DNA from: CAZHRC01 sp964533865
GTDB lineage: Bacteria; Bacillota; Clostridia; Tissierellales; Peptoniphilaceae
Length of the DNA stretch: 64,000 bases
NCBI GenBank assembly: GCA_964533865.1
Contig: CAZHRC010000002.1
Coordinates: forward strand, 1 to 64,000
Direction: 5' to 3'
Position numbers and translations under genes: made by a program. Under the pieces are notes generated by a model. That model made no database searches. It saw only the letters and a program-made list of their open reading frames with translations, and was not told where the DNA came from. Positions 18,214 through 25,610 of the stretch are shown here, piece by piece (the stretch's first letter is position 1; each line of letters begins with the position of its first letter).

Positions 18214-18603
18214 CTAGTGATCGATTTTACCGACGTCGAGTTTCTCCAACGTCGCCAAAATTTCTGTCATAGACTGACCGATTTGAGACCCTACCGCAGC
18301 GATGACCGCGCCTTCCACCAATGCTGCGCCAGTGATCATAACAGCCATGCGATGAGTTTCGTCAAGGGTCTCTAAAGCAATTTCTGCGTGTAGTCGAGCA
18401 GATCCTAGGTCGTATAGAATCAAAACCCCATCTGGCGAGTACACGCGATGAATCGCCTCCTCAATGCCCTCGGGATCTGTACCGAACCCACCTCGAAAAC
18501 CTCCTGCCGTCGCTACAGGAACATCGCGAGCCATTTCATTTGTTAATTCTTTTACCCCTTCAGCCAGTTTTTGACTGTGACTGACGATGACAATACCAAT
18601 CAT
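18214..18603 (-). CDS. dhaM: Dihydroxyacetone kinase phosphotransfer subunit DhaM (EIIA-like)
   Basis: DhaM passes phosphate from HPr of the PTS to DhaL for dihydroxyacetone phosphorylation. The 129-residue protein is a single EIIA-Man-like domain with the active His in IVSHSQKLAEG (about residue 9), GFRGGFGTD, VLILYDLGSARLHAE and AALVEGA. Its ATG overlaps the TGA of an upstream dhaL remnant in ATGA. The expected dhaK and most of dhaL are absent, so the gene may be a leftover or may serve a system encoded elsewhere. Confidence 0.9.
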   Translation of the reverse strand: MIGIVIVSHSQKLAEGVKELTNEMARDVPVATAGGFRGGFGTDPEGIEEAIHRVYSPDGVLILYDLGSARLHAEIALETLDETHRMAVMITGAALVEGAVIAAVGSQIGQSMTEILATLEKLDVGKIDH

Positions 18604-18731
18604 GGCTGTTTCTCCTTAAAATAATCGACAATAGCTACCATCATGAGAGCGGATGAACAGGCACCTGGATCTTTGTGTCCAAGACTTCTCTCTCCTAAAT
18701 ACGCCGCTCTTCCTTTCCTGTTACTCACTCG
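18600..18731 (-). pseudogene. C-terminal remnant of dihydroxyacetone kinase subunit DhaL
   Basis: Just upstream of dhaM, the minus strand reads VSNRKGRAAYLGERSLGHKD followed by PGACSSALMMVAIVDYFKEK and a stop. This matches the end of DhaL, including the nucleotide-binding GRAAYLGERS/DPGA region. Upstream the frame meets a TAA at 18738-18740, and the yqeC stop lies only 22 bases beyond that. About 160 residues of DhaL and the whole of DhaK are missing, which points to a deletion that joined yqeC to the end of a dhaKLM operon. Confidence 0.8.
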
Positions 18732-18761
18732 ACACCTTTACGGTTAGCCTCAATCCCGTTA

Positions 18762-19532
18762 TCACCCTGTCGTCGCTCCAGGATTCAAGGCTACCACCGC
18801 TCCTATCGGCCAATCTAGCGATTCGATCACCTTCTGACCTCGAGCGACGCGGACATCGTCGTCACCTTGATTAACCAGTGCGATAAACCGATGGGCTTCA
18901 ATGGCGTTGTCAGGGTTGTTGGGATACCCTTTATCCATCAAACAAGCGATCACCTCTTCTGTCACATTCTCGGATGGAATCCCGACACCTTTCAGCACCG
19001 GTACAGCGGCTTCCACCCGGTGGCAGACGCGATTCAATGGCTGATCGAGAGAACTCAAACCGGAGAGCACCACCACCCGATCAGTGGCTGGCAAATACAC
19101 CGGCTCGTTTCCACGAGGATATTTCAACGGTAGACGTTTTGATCCGTCAGCTTCATAGAGAATCACATCAGCAACCGCTATTACTGCCTCGTAAAGGTTT
19201 TCTTCGGGAAAACCGAACTTCCCTTTTTCTTCTCTTTTTCCGATCTGAATCAAATGTCTTTTCTCAAACATTTTAATTCCGTCCTCGACAACTTCTGGAT
19301 AGATGACATAATCCGGCTCGGGCATCATGCGCGTAGTGGTGAGAACCACCACCTTCTTTCCAATAGCCTTTAGCTCCTCTCCTAAGCGAAATAAAAAGGT
19401 GGTCTTTCCCCCTGCCCCCACAGCCGCGATCATGCGCTTTTCTTCAAAAAACTCCGGCTCAAACAGCGATAGGAGGCCTTTTTTCTCTTCCCAGCCCCCC
19501 GTCTCCCTCCTCAATTTCAACGCTAGTATCAT
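18762..19532 (-). CDS. yqeC: YqeC: selenium cofactor biosynthesis protein (selenium-dependent molybdenum hydroxylase system)
   Basis: This 256-residue P-loop protein has GAGGKTTFLFRLG at about residues 37-49 and VVLTTTRM in the next strand. It belongs to the family co-occurring with selenium-dependent molybdenum hydroxylases, where it is thought to help make or insert the labile selenium cofactor. The start ATG at 19532 overlaps the yqeB stop as TGATG; a GTG one codon earlier is possible. It ends near the dhaL remnant. The molybdenum hydroxylase at the left edge is a candidate client. Confidence 0.85.
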   Translation of the reverse strand: MILALKLRRETGGWEEKKGLLSLFEPEFFEEKRMIAAVGAGGKTTFLFRLGEELKAIGKKVVVLTTTRMMPEPDYVIYPEVVEDGIKMFEKRHLIQIGKREEKGKFGFPEENLYEAVIAVADVILYEADGSKRLPLKYPRGNEPVYLPATDRVVVLSGLSSLDQPLNRVCHRVEAAVPVLKGVGIPSENVTEEVIACLMDKGYPNNPDNAIEAHRFIALVNQGDDDVRVARGQKVIESLDWPIGAVVALNPGATTG

Positions 19533-20359
19533 CACTCCAACCCCTTAGCGACTTCAAACATCAGCAAAGCTTCCACCACTCCGCCTGCAATACTTCGAGC
19601 TTTGTCTGAAACGGTGAAACAGTTGTCGTACTCTGAAAGTCTTGGATCGATATCCGCGATTTTAAATCCTTTTGTGACGTAAAAACCGTCGCGAATCAAT
19701 CCTCTGAGCAACCCGTCCATCGTCGCTACTACCGGATAGGAGCCCGCCTCCCCGTCGATGGTCGCGATCACATCTCCGGTTTTGACCACATCGGCTATGG
19801 CACGTACGTTATGTAACACCCCATCGGCTTGAGCATGGATTACTCTCTCCTTGGAAAAACCCATAATGACCCCTGGAGTTTTCGTATCGGGAATCGCAGC
19901 TCCAAATGTGATCACCTTGCCAAGATTGTGGCCGCGCATGGTTTCGATTACGCCATCCACATCTTCACCAGCGACAAACCCCGGCCCCAAAGCGACGGTA
20001 ATCGGCGCCATACCTTTGTGAGTGCCCAAATTCTTTTTGGCGATAATCGCATCGACCACCGCCCAGGGCTTTAGCTGTTCGATCGCCAGTCCTTTCGGGT
20101 CGACGAGTACCGCAATATCCGGTGAAGTCGACACCTTTCGCGCTTCTTTCACATCAGTGCACAACACGGCACTCATCCCGTCTACGGTGACTTTCCCCTC
20201 GTATACCACCTCAGAAAACGCCACATACCGGCGAATCGCAGAAGGTTTTGGAATTTCCAAAACGATGATGGCATAGCCTGCATTTTTAAGGCGATGAATG
20301 GTTCCTGTCGCCAAGTCCCCTCCACCGCGCACGATGACCAATTGATCTCTTCTCGACAT
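19532..20359 (-). CDS. yqeB: YqeB/EF2563-type selenium-dependent molybdenum hydroxylase system protein
   Basis: This 275-residue protein has an N-terminal Rossmann-like VIVRGGGDLATGTIHRL (about 8-24) and a later DGVLHNVRAIADVVKTGDVI segment of lipoyl/biotinyl-like fold. The architecture matches the EF2563 family found beside selenium-dependent xanthine dehydrogenases. It is the first gene of the yqeB-yqeC pair and its stop is coupled to yqeC. The start is ATG 20359 behind GGAGG. Its exact chemistry is not established. Confidence 0.86.
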   Translation of the reverse strand: MSRRDQLVIVRGGGDLATGTIHRLKNAGYAIIVLEIPKPSAIRRYVAFSEVVYEGKVTVDGMSAVLCTDVKEARKVSTSPDIAVLVDPKGLAIEQLKPWAVVDAIIAKKNLGTHKGMAPITVALGPGFVAGEDVDGVIETMRGHNLGKVITFGAAIPDTKTPGVIMGFSKERVIHAQADGVLHNVRAIADVVKTGDVIATIDGEAGSYPVVATMDGLLRGLIRDGFYVTKGFKIADIDPRLSEYDNCFTVSDKARSIAGGVVEALLMFEVAKGLE

Positions 20360-20374
20360 CTTTCTTTTCCTCCA

Positions 20375-20404
20375 TTGACAAAATGTACTTTGTTCATCTA
20401 TACC
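20375..20404 (+). promoter_or_regulatory. Possible plus-strand promoter upstream of the ArsC-like gene
   Basis: A perfect TTGACA (20375-20380) is followed after 18 bases by TATACC. It would give a leader of about 115 bases. A weaker candidate, TTGCTA-17-TATTTT at 20457-20485, is closer to the gene. Confidence 0.3.
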
Positions 20405-20524
20405 CTTTCTCGATCATAACAACGCGATTGCTTAACAATTCCAAATTTCATTGATCTTGCTATCTTTCTCTAAAACTGATATTTTAAGAGCGTAAACCCT
20501 ACTAGACACCTAAAGGAGATGCCT

Positions 20525-20866
20525 ATGTTACAACTTATCGGGACAAAAAAATGTAATGACACAAAAAAAGCCATTCGTTTCTTCAAAGAGCGCAAGATAA
20601 AATACCAATGGCTCGACCTCGATCAAAAAGAGCTCAGCCCCAGGGAATTTGACAACATCCTTCGCGCAGTCGGTGGGTTAGACCCTATGATCGACGAAAA
20701 TTCCAAAGACGTGGATACTTTGGCACTTCTCCAATACCTGGTCGAAAAAGACCGCGCCGAAAAGCTCTTCGATAACCAACACCTCATCAAAACCCCCATC
20801 CTCCGCTACGATGGCAAAGTAACCGTCGGGTATTGTCCAGAGGTATGGAAAAAATGGACGCTTTAA
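20525..20866 (+). CDS. ArsC/Spx-family thioredoxin-fold protein
   Basis: This 113-residue protein has the ArsC-family fold: LIGTKKCNDTKKAIRFFKER with one reactive-type Cys near residue 9, the QWLDLDQKELSPREFDNIL middle and a cis-Pro region KTPILRYDGKV. It lacks a CXXC pair, and the helix after Cys resembles uncharacterised arsenate reductase-like proteins more than true arsenate reductases. I use ATG 20525, with AGGAG six bases upstream; the ATG at 20519 overlaps that site. There are no other arsenic genes nearby, so detoxification is unlikely. Confidence 0.85.
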   Translation: MLQLIGTKKCNDTKKAIRFFKERKIKYQWLDLDQKELSPREFDNILRAVGGLDPMIDENSKDVDTLALLQYLVEKDRAEKLFDNQHLIKTPILRYDGKVTVGYCPEVWKKWTL

Positions 20867-20871
20867 ATCAA

Positions 20872-20910
20872 AACAACCCGATCAATGGCCAATTGATCGG
20901 GTCGTTTTTT
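20872..20910. terminator. Bidirectional intrinsic terminator
   Basis: The stem around AACCCGATCAAT/ATTGATCGGGT with an eight-T run ends the ArsC-like gene and the convergent permease gene. Confidence 0.88.
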
Positions 20911-22362
20911 TTACTTCGTATTGACTATTTTTATAGGAATCGCCACGTAGAGGCCAAACGACAATCCAAAGCCCACAATCCAAGATAGATTTCGTATCCA
21001 AGCCATCCCTGGGATCATCGCCAAGAGCGAGGGTGCGAACAAGCCGATGATAGTAGTAAGATATGCCACAGCATTAACCCCGTTAGGGTACTGGTCTGAT
21101 GACGGATCGTAAAGGGCCTTTAAGTTGATGGTGCGTCGACGTTTATAGTAATAGTGACCAATCATCACACCTGCAACCGGGCCAACCACCGAGCCGATCA
21201 CTTCGAGAAAAGCGTAGATGCTCGTCGAGTTTTCCATTAGCTTCCAAGGCATAATCAACGCCGCTACCACTGCTGCAATCACAACGCCTGTTCGATAGTC
21301 CAGTTTGCGCTTTTCAAAAATCGTCGCAATCTGATAGCCTGCCGGGACGATATTGGCTGTCGCATTGGTGGATATGGTGGTCATTAACAACACGAGTATG
21401 GCAAAGGCAGCCGCCGGAAGATTGTCCCATTTATCGATGATTTCCAACACATTCCACGCTTGGGTATTATAGTGGATCGATGCGCCAACGAGGATACATA
21501 CACTGGACACGGCGAATAAGGCGTAGGAAAAAATAAATCCAACAAACTGCCCCATTTTCTGTGCCTTATCCGTGATAGCGTAGCGCGTAAAGTCGGAGGC
21601 AGATACCCCTGGCGCCCCCCATACGGATAGCACCGAGGAAATAATCATAATGTATACCAACGCCGGCGAGCCGCTACCAGTCGCTGGTGCACTGTAGCTC
21701 AATATCGGCCCCAGTCCCCCTGCAACGTGGAGGCTCCATGCCACCATCCCACCAAAGACCAGATAGATCAACGGATTGAGCACCGTCAAAAACTTGGAAA
21801 GAATGGCCTTCCCTCCAAGGGCGACTGCCATATTGATCCCCCAAAACGCGATAAAAGCGATGAGACCTGGTATGGTCAATCCTAAAATCATAACTCCGCC
21901 CCCAACCTCTAAAAATCCAGGCCATAATTTTCCGATGAGGATCATCATGCCTTGAGAACCGGAATAAGTTTGAAGACCATACCACATGATCGCAGCGATA
22001 CACCCTCGCAAAAAACCTGGTAATATGGCACCTTTTTTACCATAGGACTCCTTCAACAAAATGGAAAATGGAATCCCGTATTTGTAACCAGCTGCTCCAT
22101 TTGCGATCATCAGCGCCGAAATGGCAAAAGCGCTTAAAAATAATGCCAACATCACGTTTACCGGCGATAAACCCAAAAATAAAAAGCCACCCACCGCCAC
22201 GTAATTGGGCACATTATGCACCGTTCCCATCCACAGGGTAAAATAATTATGGGTGTTCCAAATGCGCCCGCTTTGCGGATTCGGCAATAAATCCTCCGCA
22301 TAACCCTCACTTCTTAGCGCCTCGACCACAGAATCGTCGACGGCGATCTCATTGTATTTCAT
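20911..22362 (-). CDS. NCS1-family nucleobase/allantoin-type permease
   Basis: This 483-residue cytoplasmic membrane transporter has about 12 helices. The N-terminal NPQSGRIWNTHNYFTLWMGT and HNVPNYVAVGG are the hallmark of NCS1 proton/sodium symporters (PucI allantoin, CodB cytosine, Mhp1 hydantoin). The later VWGAPGVSASDFTRYA and TTISTNATANIVPAGYQ are also conserved. The closest feel is the PucI/uracil-allantoin branch. The start is ATG 22362 behind GGGAG. Purine-type uptake would feed a molybdenum hydroxylase such as the one at the left edge, but the substrate is inferred. Confidence 0.88.
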   Translation of the reverse strand: MKYNEIAVDDSVVEALRSEGYAEDLLPNPQSGRIWNTHNYFTLWMGTVHNVPNYVAVGGFLFLGLSPVNVMLALFLSAFAISALMIANGAAGYKYGIPFSILLKESYGKKGAILPGFLRGCIAAIMWYGLQTYSGSQGMMILIGKLWPGFLEVGGGVMILGLTIPGLIAFIAFWGINMAVALGGKAILSKFLTVLNPLIYLVFGGMVAWSLHVAGGLGPILSYSAPATGSGSPALVYIMIISSVLSVWGAPGVSASDFTRYAITDKAQKMGQFVGFIFSYALFAVSSVCILVGASIHYNTQAWNVLEIIDKWDNLPAAAFAILVLLMTTISTNATANIVPAGYQIATIFEKRKLDYRTGVVIAAVVAALIMPWKLMENSTSIYAFLEVIGSVVGPVAGVMIGHYYYKRRRTINLKALYDPSSDQYPNGVNAVAYLTTIIGLFAPSLLAMIPGMAWIRNLSWIVGFGLSFGLYVAIPIKIVNTK

Positions 22363-22461
22363 TTGTTATCTCCCATCTTCACTTCGTCCAATAAAATCTT
22401 GTTCACCAATCTGGTATTCCTTCGACAGGACGCCAACCGTCAAAACCTGTGATGTCACCTC

Positions 22462-22812
22462 TTAGAAGTAACGCTCGTAAAAATCATTGATCCATCCCAC
22501 TTCTTTCTTCTCTTCTATTTCTCGTTCGCGTTGGCGCTCTCGAGCGCGCTCTTGGATCATTTCACTCTCCCGTTCAAGCTCTTTTGCTTTCCACCGGGCG
22601 TTCTCCTCTTCCCGTTGACGAATCTTCTCTTGGTATGCTCTTGAGGCTTCGTCAAAGTTCTCAACAGTGTCAGAGAAAATGAAGCCCAAGCCGTACAAAG
22701 AGACGAACAAGTGATCTTCACTTTCAAAAATACGGTCCGCTTCTTCTTTTCCCTCCGACTTTAAGTACTTTCGATAAAAAACATCTGGGTCACCACCGCC
22801 AAAGAACCTCAT
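22462..22812 (-). CDS. Hypothetical charged coiled-coil protein (probably 3' part of a broken gene)
   Basis: The frame encodes 116 residues: a globular start MRFFGGGDPDVFYRKYLKSE and then a long Glu/Arg-rich helix (about 55-105), ending VGWINDFYERYF. I do not recognise a family. The frame is open further upstream (FLERLYGRIDDGFYETHR) without an obvious start codon. The neighbouring upstream frame ends exactly at a run of six T, so the two may be one gene of about 195 residues with a one-base loss. Confidence 0.5.
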   Translation of the reverse strand: MRFFGGGDPDVFYRKYLKSEGKEEADRIFESEDHLFVSLYGLGFIFSDTVENFDEASRAYQEKIRQREEENARWKAKELERESEMIQERARERQREREIEEKKEVGWINDFYERYF

Positions 22813-22859
22813 ACGGTGCGTTTCGTAAAAACCGTCATCTATTCTGCCGTAGAGGCGTT

Positions 22860-23024
22860 CTAAAAAAGATTCATCTCGACTTCATTTTTCAGAACCAGTC
22901 GGTCTTCCTTGACATGTTGTTTAAGCGCATGGTATCTTCGCTCTGTTATAGTCTTACTCTGATATAACCAGGTAATAAGCTTTGTAGGATTCGGTGCTTT
23001 AATTTTGTAATCCTTTGTTAACAA
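22860..23024 (-). CDS. Small hypothetical protein (probably 5' part of the same broken gene)
   Basis: The start is TTG 23024, six bases after a clear AAGGAGG; an ATG 14 codons up lacks such a site. It gives 54 residues, basic, including TKLITWLYQSKTITERRYHA, and ends in TAG straight after a T6 run. One extra T would join it to the frame downstream that contains 22462-22812. No known family is recognised. Confidence 0.45.
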   Translation of the reverse strand: MLTKDYKIKAPNPTKLITWLYQSKTITERRYHALKQHVKEDRLVLKNEVEMNLF

Positions 23025-23204
23025 GTTTTGCCTCCTTATTCTCCCCAATAAAAAATATGATGTCAAGGCGCACTCATTCTTTTCGCCTGACAGATATCAT
23101 CAAGTTATCTGACACTATATCTTGTTCCACCAATATAAGAGTCGGAAAGAGTTGAAATCGTGTGATTTTCTCCAGTGACAGGACTCGATTGAGCACTATC
23201 GCGT

Positions 23205-23236
23205 CAAAACAAAGGCGGCATGGATAATGCCGCCTT
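23205..23236 (-). terminator. Intrinsic terminator after transketolase gene
   Basis: A 10-bp stem AAGGCGGCAT/ATGCCGCCTT with a five-base loop and a TTTGTTTTG tail on the minus strand lies 46 bases past the tkt stop. Confidence 0.8.
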
Positions 23237-23281
23237 CCTGTTGTCTGTATTTTAGTGTTCTACAATTGTGGGCATGGCCGA

Positions 23282-25276
23282 TTATAGTAACGTCTTTGCA
23301 CGGGCGACGATGTTTTCTGCGGTAAATCCAAAGTGTTCAAAGAGCTGCTCTGCCGGAGCTGATGCGCCAAAACGGTTGATGGCGATGGAGATGCCGTCTA
23401 GACCTACGTATTTGCCCCAACCAAAATCGGTGTAAGCTTCTACGGAAACCCGTTTGCGAATGGCGTTTGGCAAGACGCTTTCTTTGTACTCTGCCGATTG
23501 GGCGTCGAAGAGCTCAAAGCTCGGCATGGAGACAACGCGCACGTTAATCCCCTCTTCTGAGAGAGTCTTAGCCGCATCCATGGCGACGGAAACTTCCGAT
23601 CCCGAAGCCATAAAGATCATTTCTGGCTCACCGCCGAAGTCTTTGAGGACGTATCCACCCTTGAAAGCTTCTTTTCCCGTCCCTTCGAGATTGGGTAGCG
23701 TTTGACGGGTCAAAGCCAAGGTGACTGGCTTATCTTCGCTTTGGACGGCATAGCTCCACGCTGCTGCCGTTTCTCTCGCATCGCAAGGCCTGAAGTTGAC
23801 GATGCCAGGCATCGCGCGCAACATCGCCATATGCTCGATGGGCTCATGAGTCGGACCGTCTTCGCCAACGCCGATGCTGTCGTGTGTAAAGATGTAGATC
23901 ACTGGCAATTCCATAAGCGCTGATAAGCGAAGTGCTGGTTTCAAATAATCTGAGAACACGAAGAAAGTCGCACAGTAGGCTTTGAGTCCGCCGTGGAGAG
24001 CGATCCCGTTTGACACTGCCGCCATAGCGTGTTCGCGAACGCCAAAGTGGATGTTGGACCCCTCTGGCGTGTTCGCCAAGAAGGAAGCTCTGCCTTTCAT
24101 CGCTGATTTATTGGAGGAAGCAAGGTCCGCCGATCCGCCAAAGAGCTGTGGTAGCTTTTCGGCAATGCGGTTAAGTGCCACTTCTGAGGATGCGCGAGAT
24201 GCGTAGGCTTTTTCAAAGGTGTAATAATCGTCGCTATTCAAATAGTCTACGGGGAGTACGCCTGTGAAGTAGTCGTCATACCGCACAGCATCTTCTGGAT
24301 AGCGTTGGGCGTATTGGGCAAATAAAGCATTCCATCGGGCTTCGAGCTCTTCGCCAGTAGCAGCCCGCGCCTTGCCTTGAGCATACACTTCCTCTGATAC
24401 GTGGAAGGCTTCTTCCACTTTCCAGCCTAGGTTTTGTTTCAGACAAGCTGTGCCTTCTGCGCCAAGAGGCGAGCCGTGGACGTCGCAGGTCCCTTCTTTA
24501 GGGGAGCCGTAGCCGATCAGCGTGCGGATTTCGATCATCGCAGGCTTTGGACTAGCTTTCGCCGCTTCGACTGCGTTAAGTACCGCTTCAATGTCTTCGC
24601 CGTCTTCAACATAGAACGTATCCCAGCCCAACGCTTCATAGCGACCGCGGACGTTTTCGTGGAAAGCTAGGTCGGTTGAACCTTCGATGGTGATATCGTT
24701 AGAATCGTATAGAACGATGAGCTTGTCGAGTTTTAGGGTACCCGCCAAAGAAGACGCTTCATTGGTAATCCCTTCCATCATACACCCATCACCTGCGATA
24801 ACATAGGTATAGTGATCGACAATGGGGAAATCTGTTTTGTTAAACTGTGCTGCCAAGTGCTTTTCTGCCATTGCCATACCCACCGCCATAGCCAACCCTT
24901 GTCCTAGAGGACCTGTAGTGGCTTCGACGCCGACTGTCCAGCCGTATTCTGGATGGCCTGGGGTCAAACTGTCCATTTGACGGAAATTTTTCAACTCATC
25001 AATAGAAAGGCCGTAGTCGTAAAGGTGTAACAAAGTGTACAACAGTGCAGAACCGTGACCAGCCGACAACACAAAACGGTCTCTGTTGTGCCATTTTGGG
25101 TTGTGGGGATTGGTTTTCATCACTTTATCCCACAGCACATAAGCCATAGGCGCTGCACCCAATGGTAATCCTGGGTGACCTGAGTTTGCCTTGTCCACCG
25201 TTTCAGCAGACAACACGCGAATCGTGTCAATAAAATGTTTGTCTTCCGTTTTTGTCCTTTTAGTATCCATCATCAT
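23282..25276 (-). CDS. tkt: Transketolase
   Basis: This TPP-dependent enzyme moves two-carbon units in the non-oxidative pentose phosphate pathway. It is 664 residues and full length. It has SGHPGLPLGAAP near 32, the TPP-binding GDGCMMEGITNEA near 163, the middle pyrimidine-binding domain with FGVREHAMAAVSNGIALHGG (about 410), and HDSIGVGEDGPTHEPIEH (about 465). Three in-frame ATGs (25276, 25273, 25270) follow GAGGAGAG; spacing favours the second or third. It is monocistronic between its own promoter and terminator. Confidence 0.96.
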   Translation of the reverse strand: MMMDTKRTKTEDKHFIDTIRVLSAETVDKANSGHPGLPLGAAPMAYVLWDKVMKTNPHNPKWHNRDRFVLSAGHGSALLYTLLHLYDYGLSIDELKNFRQMDSLTPGHPEYGWTVGVEATTGPLGQGLAMAVGMAMAEKHLAAQFNKTDFPIVDHYTYVIAGDGCMMEGITNEASSLAGTLKLDKLIVLYDSNDITIEGSTDLAFHENVRGRYEALGWDTFYVEDGEDIEAVLNAVEAAKASPKPAMIEIRTLIGYGSPKEGTCDVHGSPLGAEGTACLKQNLGWKVEEAFHVSEEVYAQGKARAATGEELEARWNALFAQYAQRYPEDAVRYDDYFTGVLPVDYLNSDDYYTFEKAYASRASSEVALNRIAEKLPQLFGGSADLASSNKSAMKGRASFLANTPEGSNIHFGVREHAMAAVSNGIALHGGLKAYCATFFVFSDYLKPALRLSALMELPVIYIFTHDSIGVGEDGPTHEPIEHMAMLRAMPGIVNFRPCDARETAAAWSYAVQSEDKPVTLALTRQTLPNLEGTGKEAFKGGYVLKDFGGEPEMIFMASGSEVSVAMDAAKTLSEEGINVRVVSMPSFELFDAQSAEYKESVLPNAIRKRVSVEAYTDFGWGKYVGLDGISIAINRFGASAPAEQLFEHFGFTAENIVARAKTLL

Positions 25277-25355
25277 CTCTCCTCTTTTTTTATTTATCGT
25301 ATTATGTCGTACGGGTTCTTCTAAATGATTGGGATTTACCTTTTCATACTATTTT

Positions 25356-25384
25356 ATAATATCATAAGAATCAACGGTTATCAA
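25356..25384 (-). promoter_or_regulatory. Promoter of tkt
   Basis: TTGATA (25384-25379) and TATTAT (25361-25356) are spaced by 17 bases on the minus strand, about 80 bases before the tkt start. The 25277-25610 gap otherwise holds only this and the oligopeptide operon promoter. Confidence 0.6.
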
Positions 25385-25569
25385 CGATGAAGATTTGCTA
25401 AATGACGGGGTTTTACGATCGTTTCGATCATATATTTCATCTTTTCTCAGGGCGTAAACCTTTGCATGTGATCTGATTTTCGCCATCCCTCGCTTCTTGT
25501 CAATGTTTGACGGCTTTTCTATCACTTTACCGTAAAAGATTTTTCTTAGTTACCTTATCAAAAGTAGGG

Positions 25570-25575
25570 TATAAT
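25570..25575 (+). promoter_or_regulatory. -10 box of the oligopeptide transporter operon
   Basis: A perfect TATAAT stands 36 bases before the binding-protein start. The -35 region is weak (TTAGTT, 18 bases upstream), so an activator may be involved. Confidence 0.5.
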
Positions 25576-25610
25576 AAATAGTATCTACGACAAAAGGAGG
25601 AATGCAATTT

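Noticed and set aside
22363..22461. Short open stretches between the NCS1 permease and the hypothetical gene, one ending in ATGA with the permease start
   Set aside because: The frames change within 100 bases, none has a start with a ribosome binding site that leads to a recognisable protein, and no purine riboswitch motif is visible.
22855..22875. Programmed -1 frameshifting at the T6 run
   Set aside because: The run does not form a canonical X-XXY-YYZ heptamer in the upstream frame, and no stimulatory structure is evident. A plain indel is more likely.
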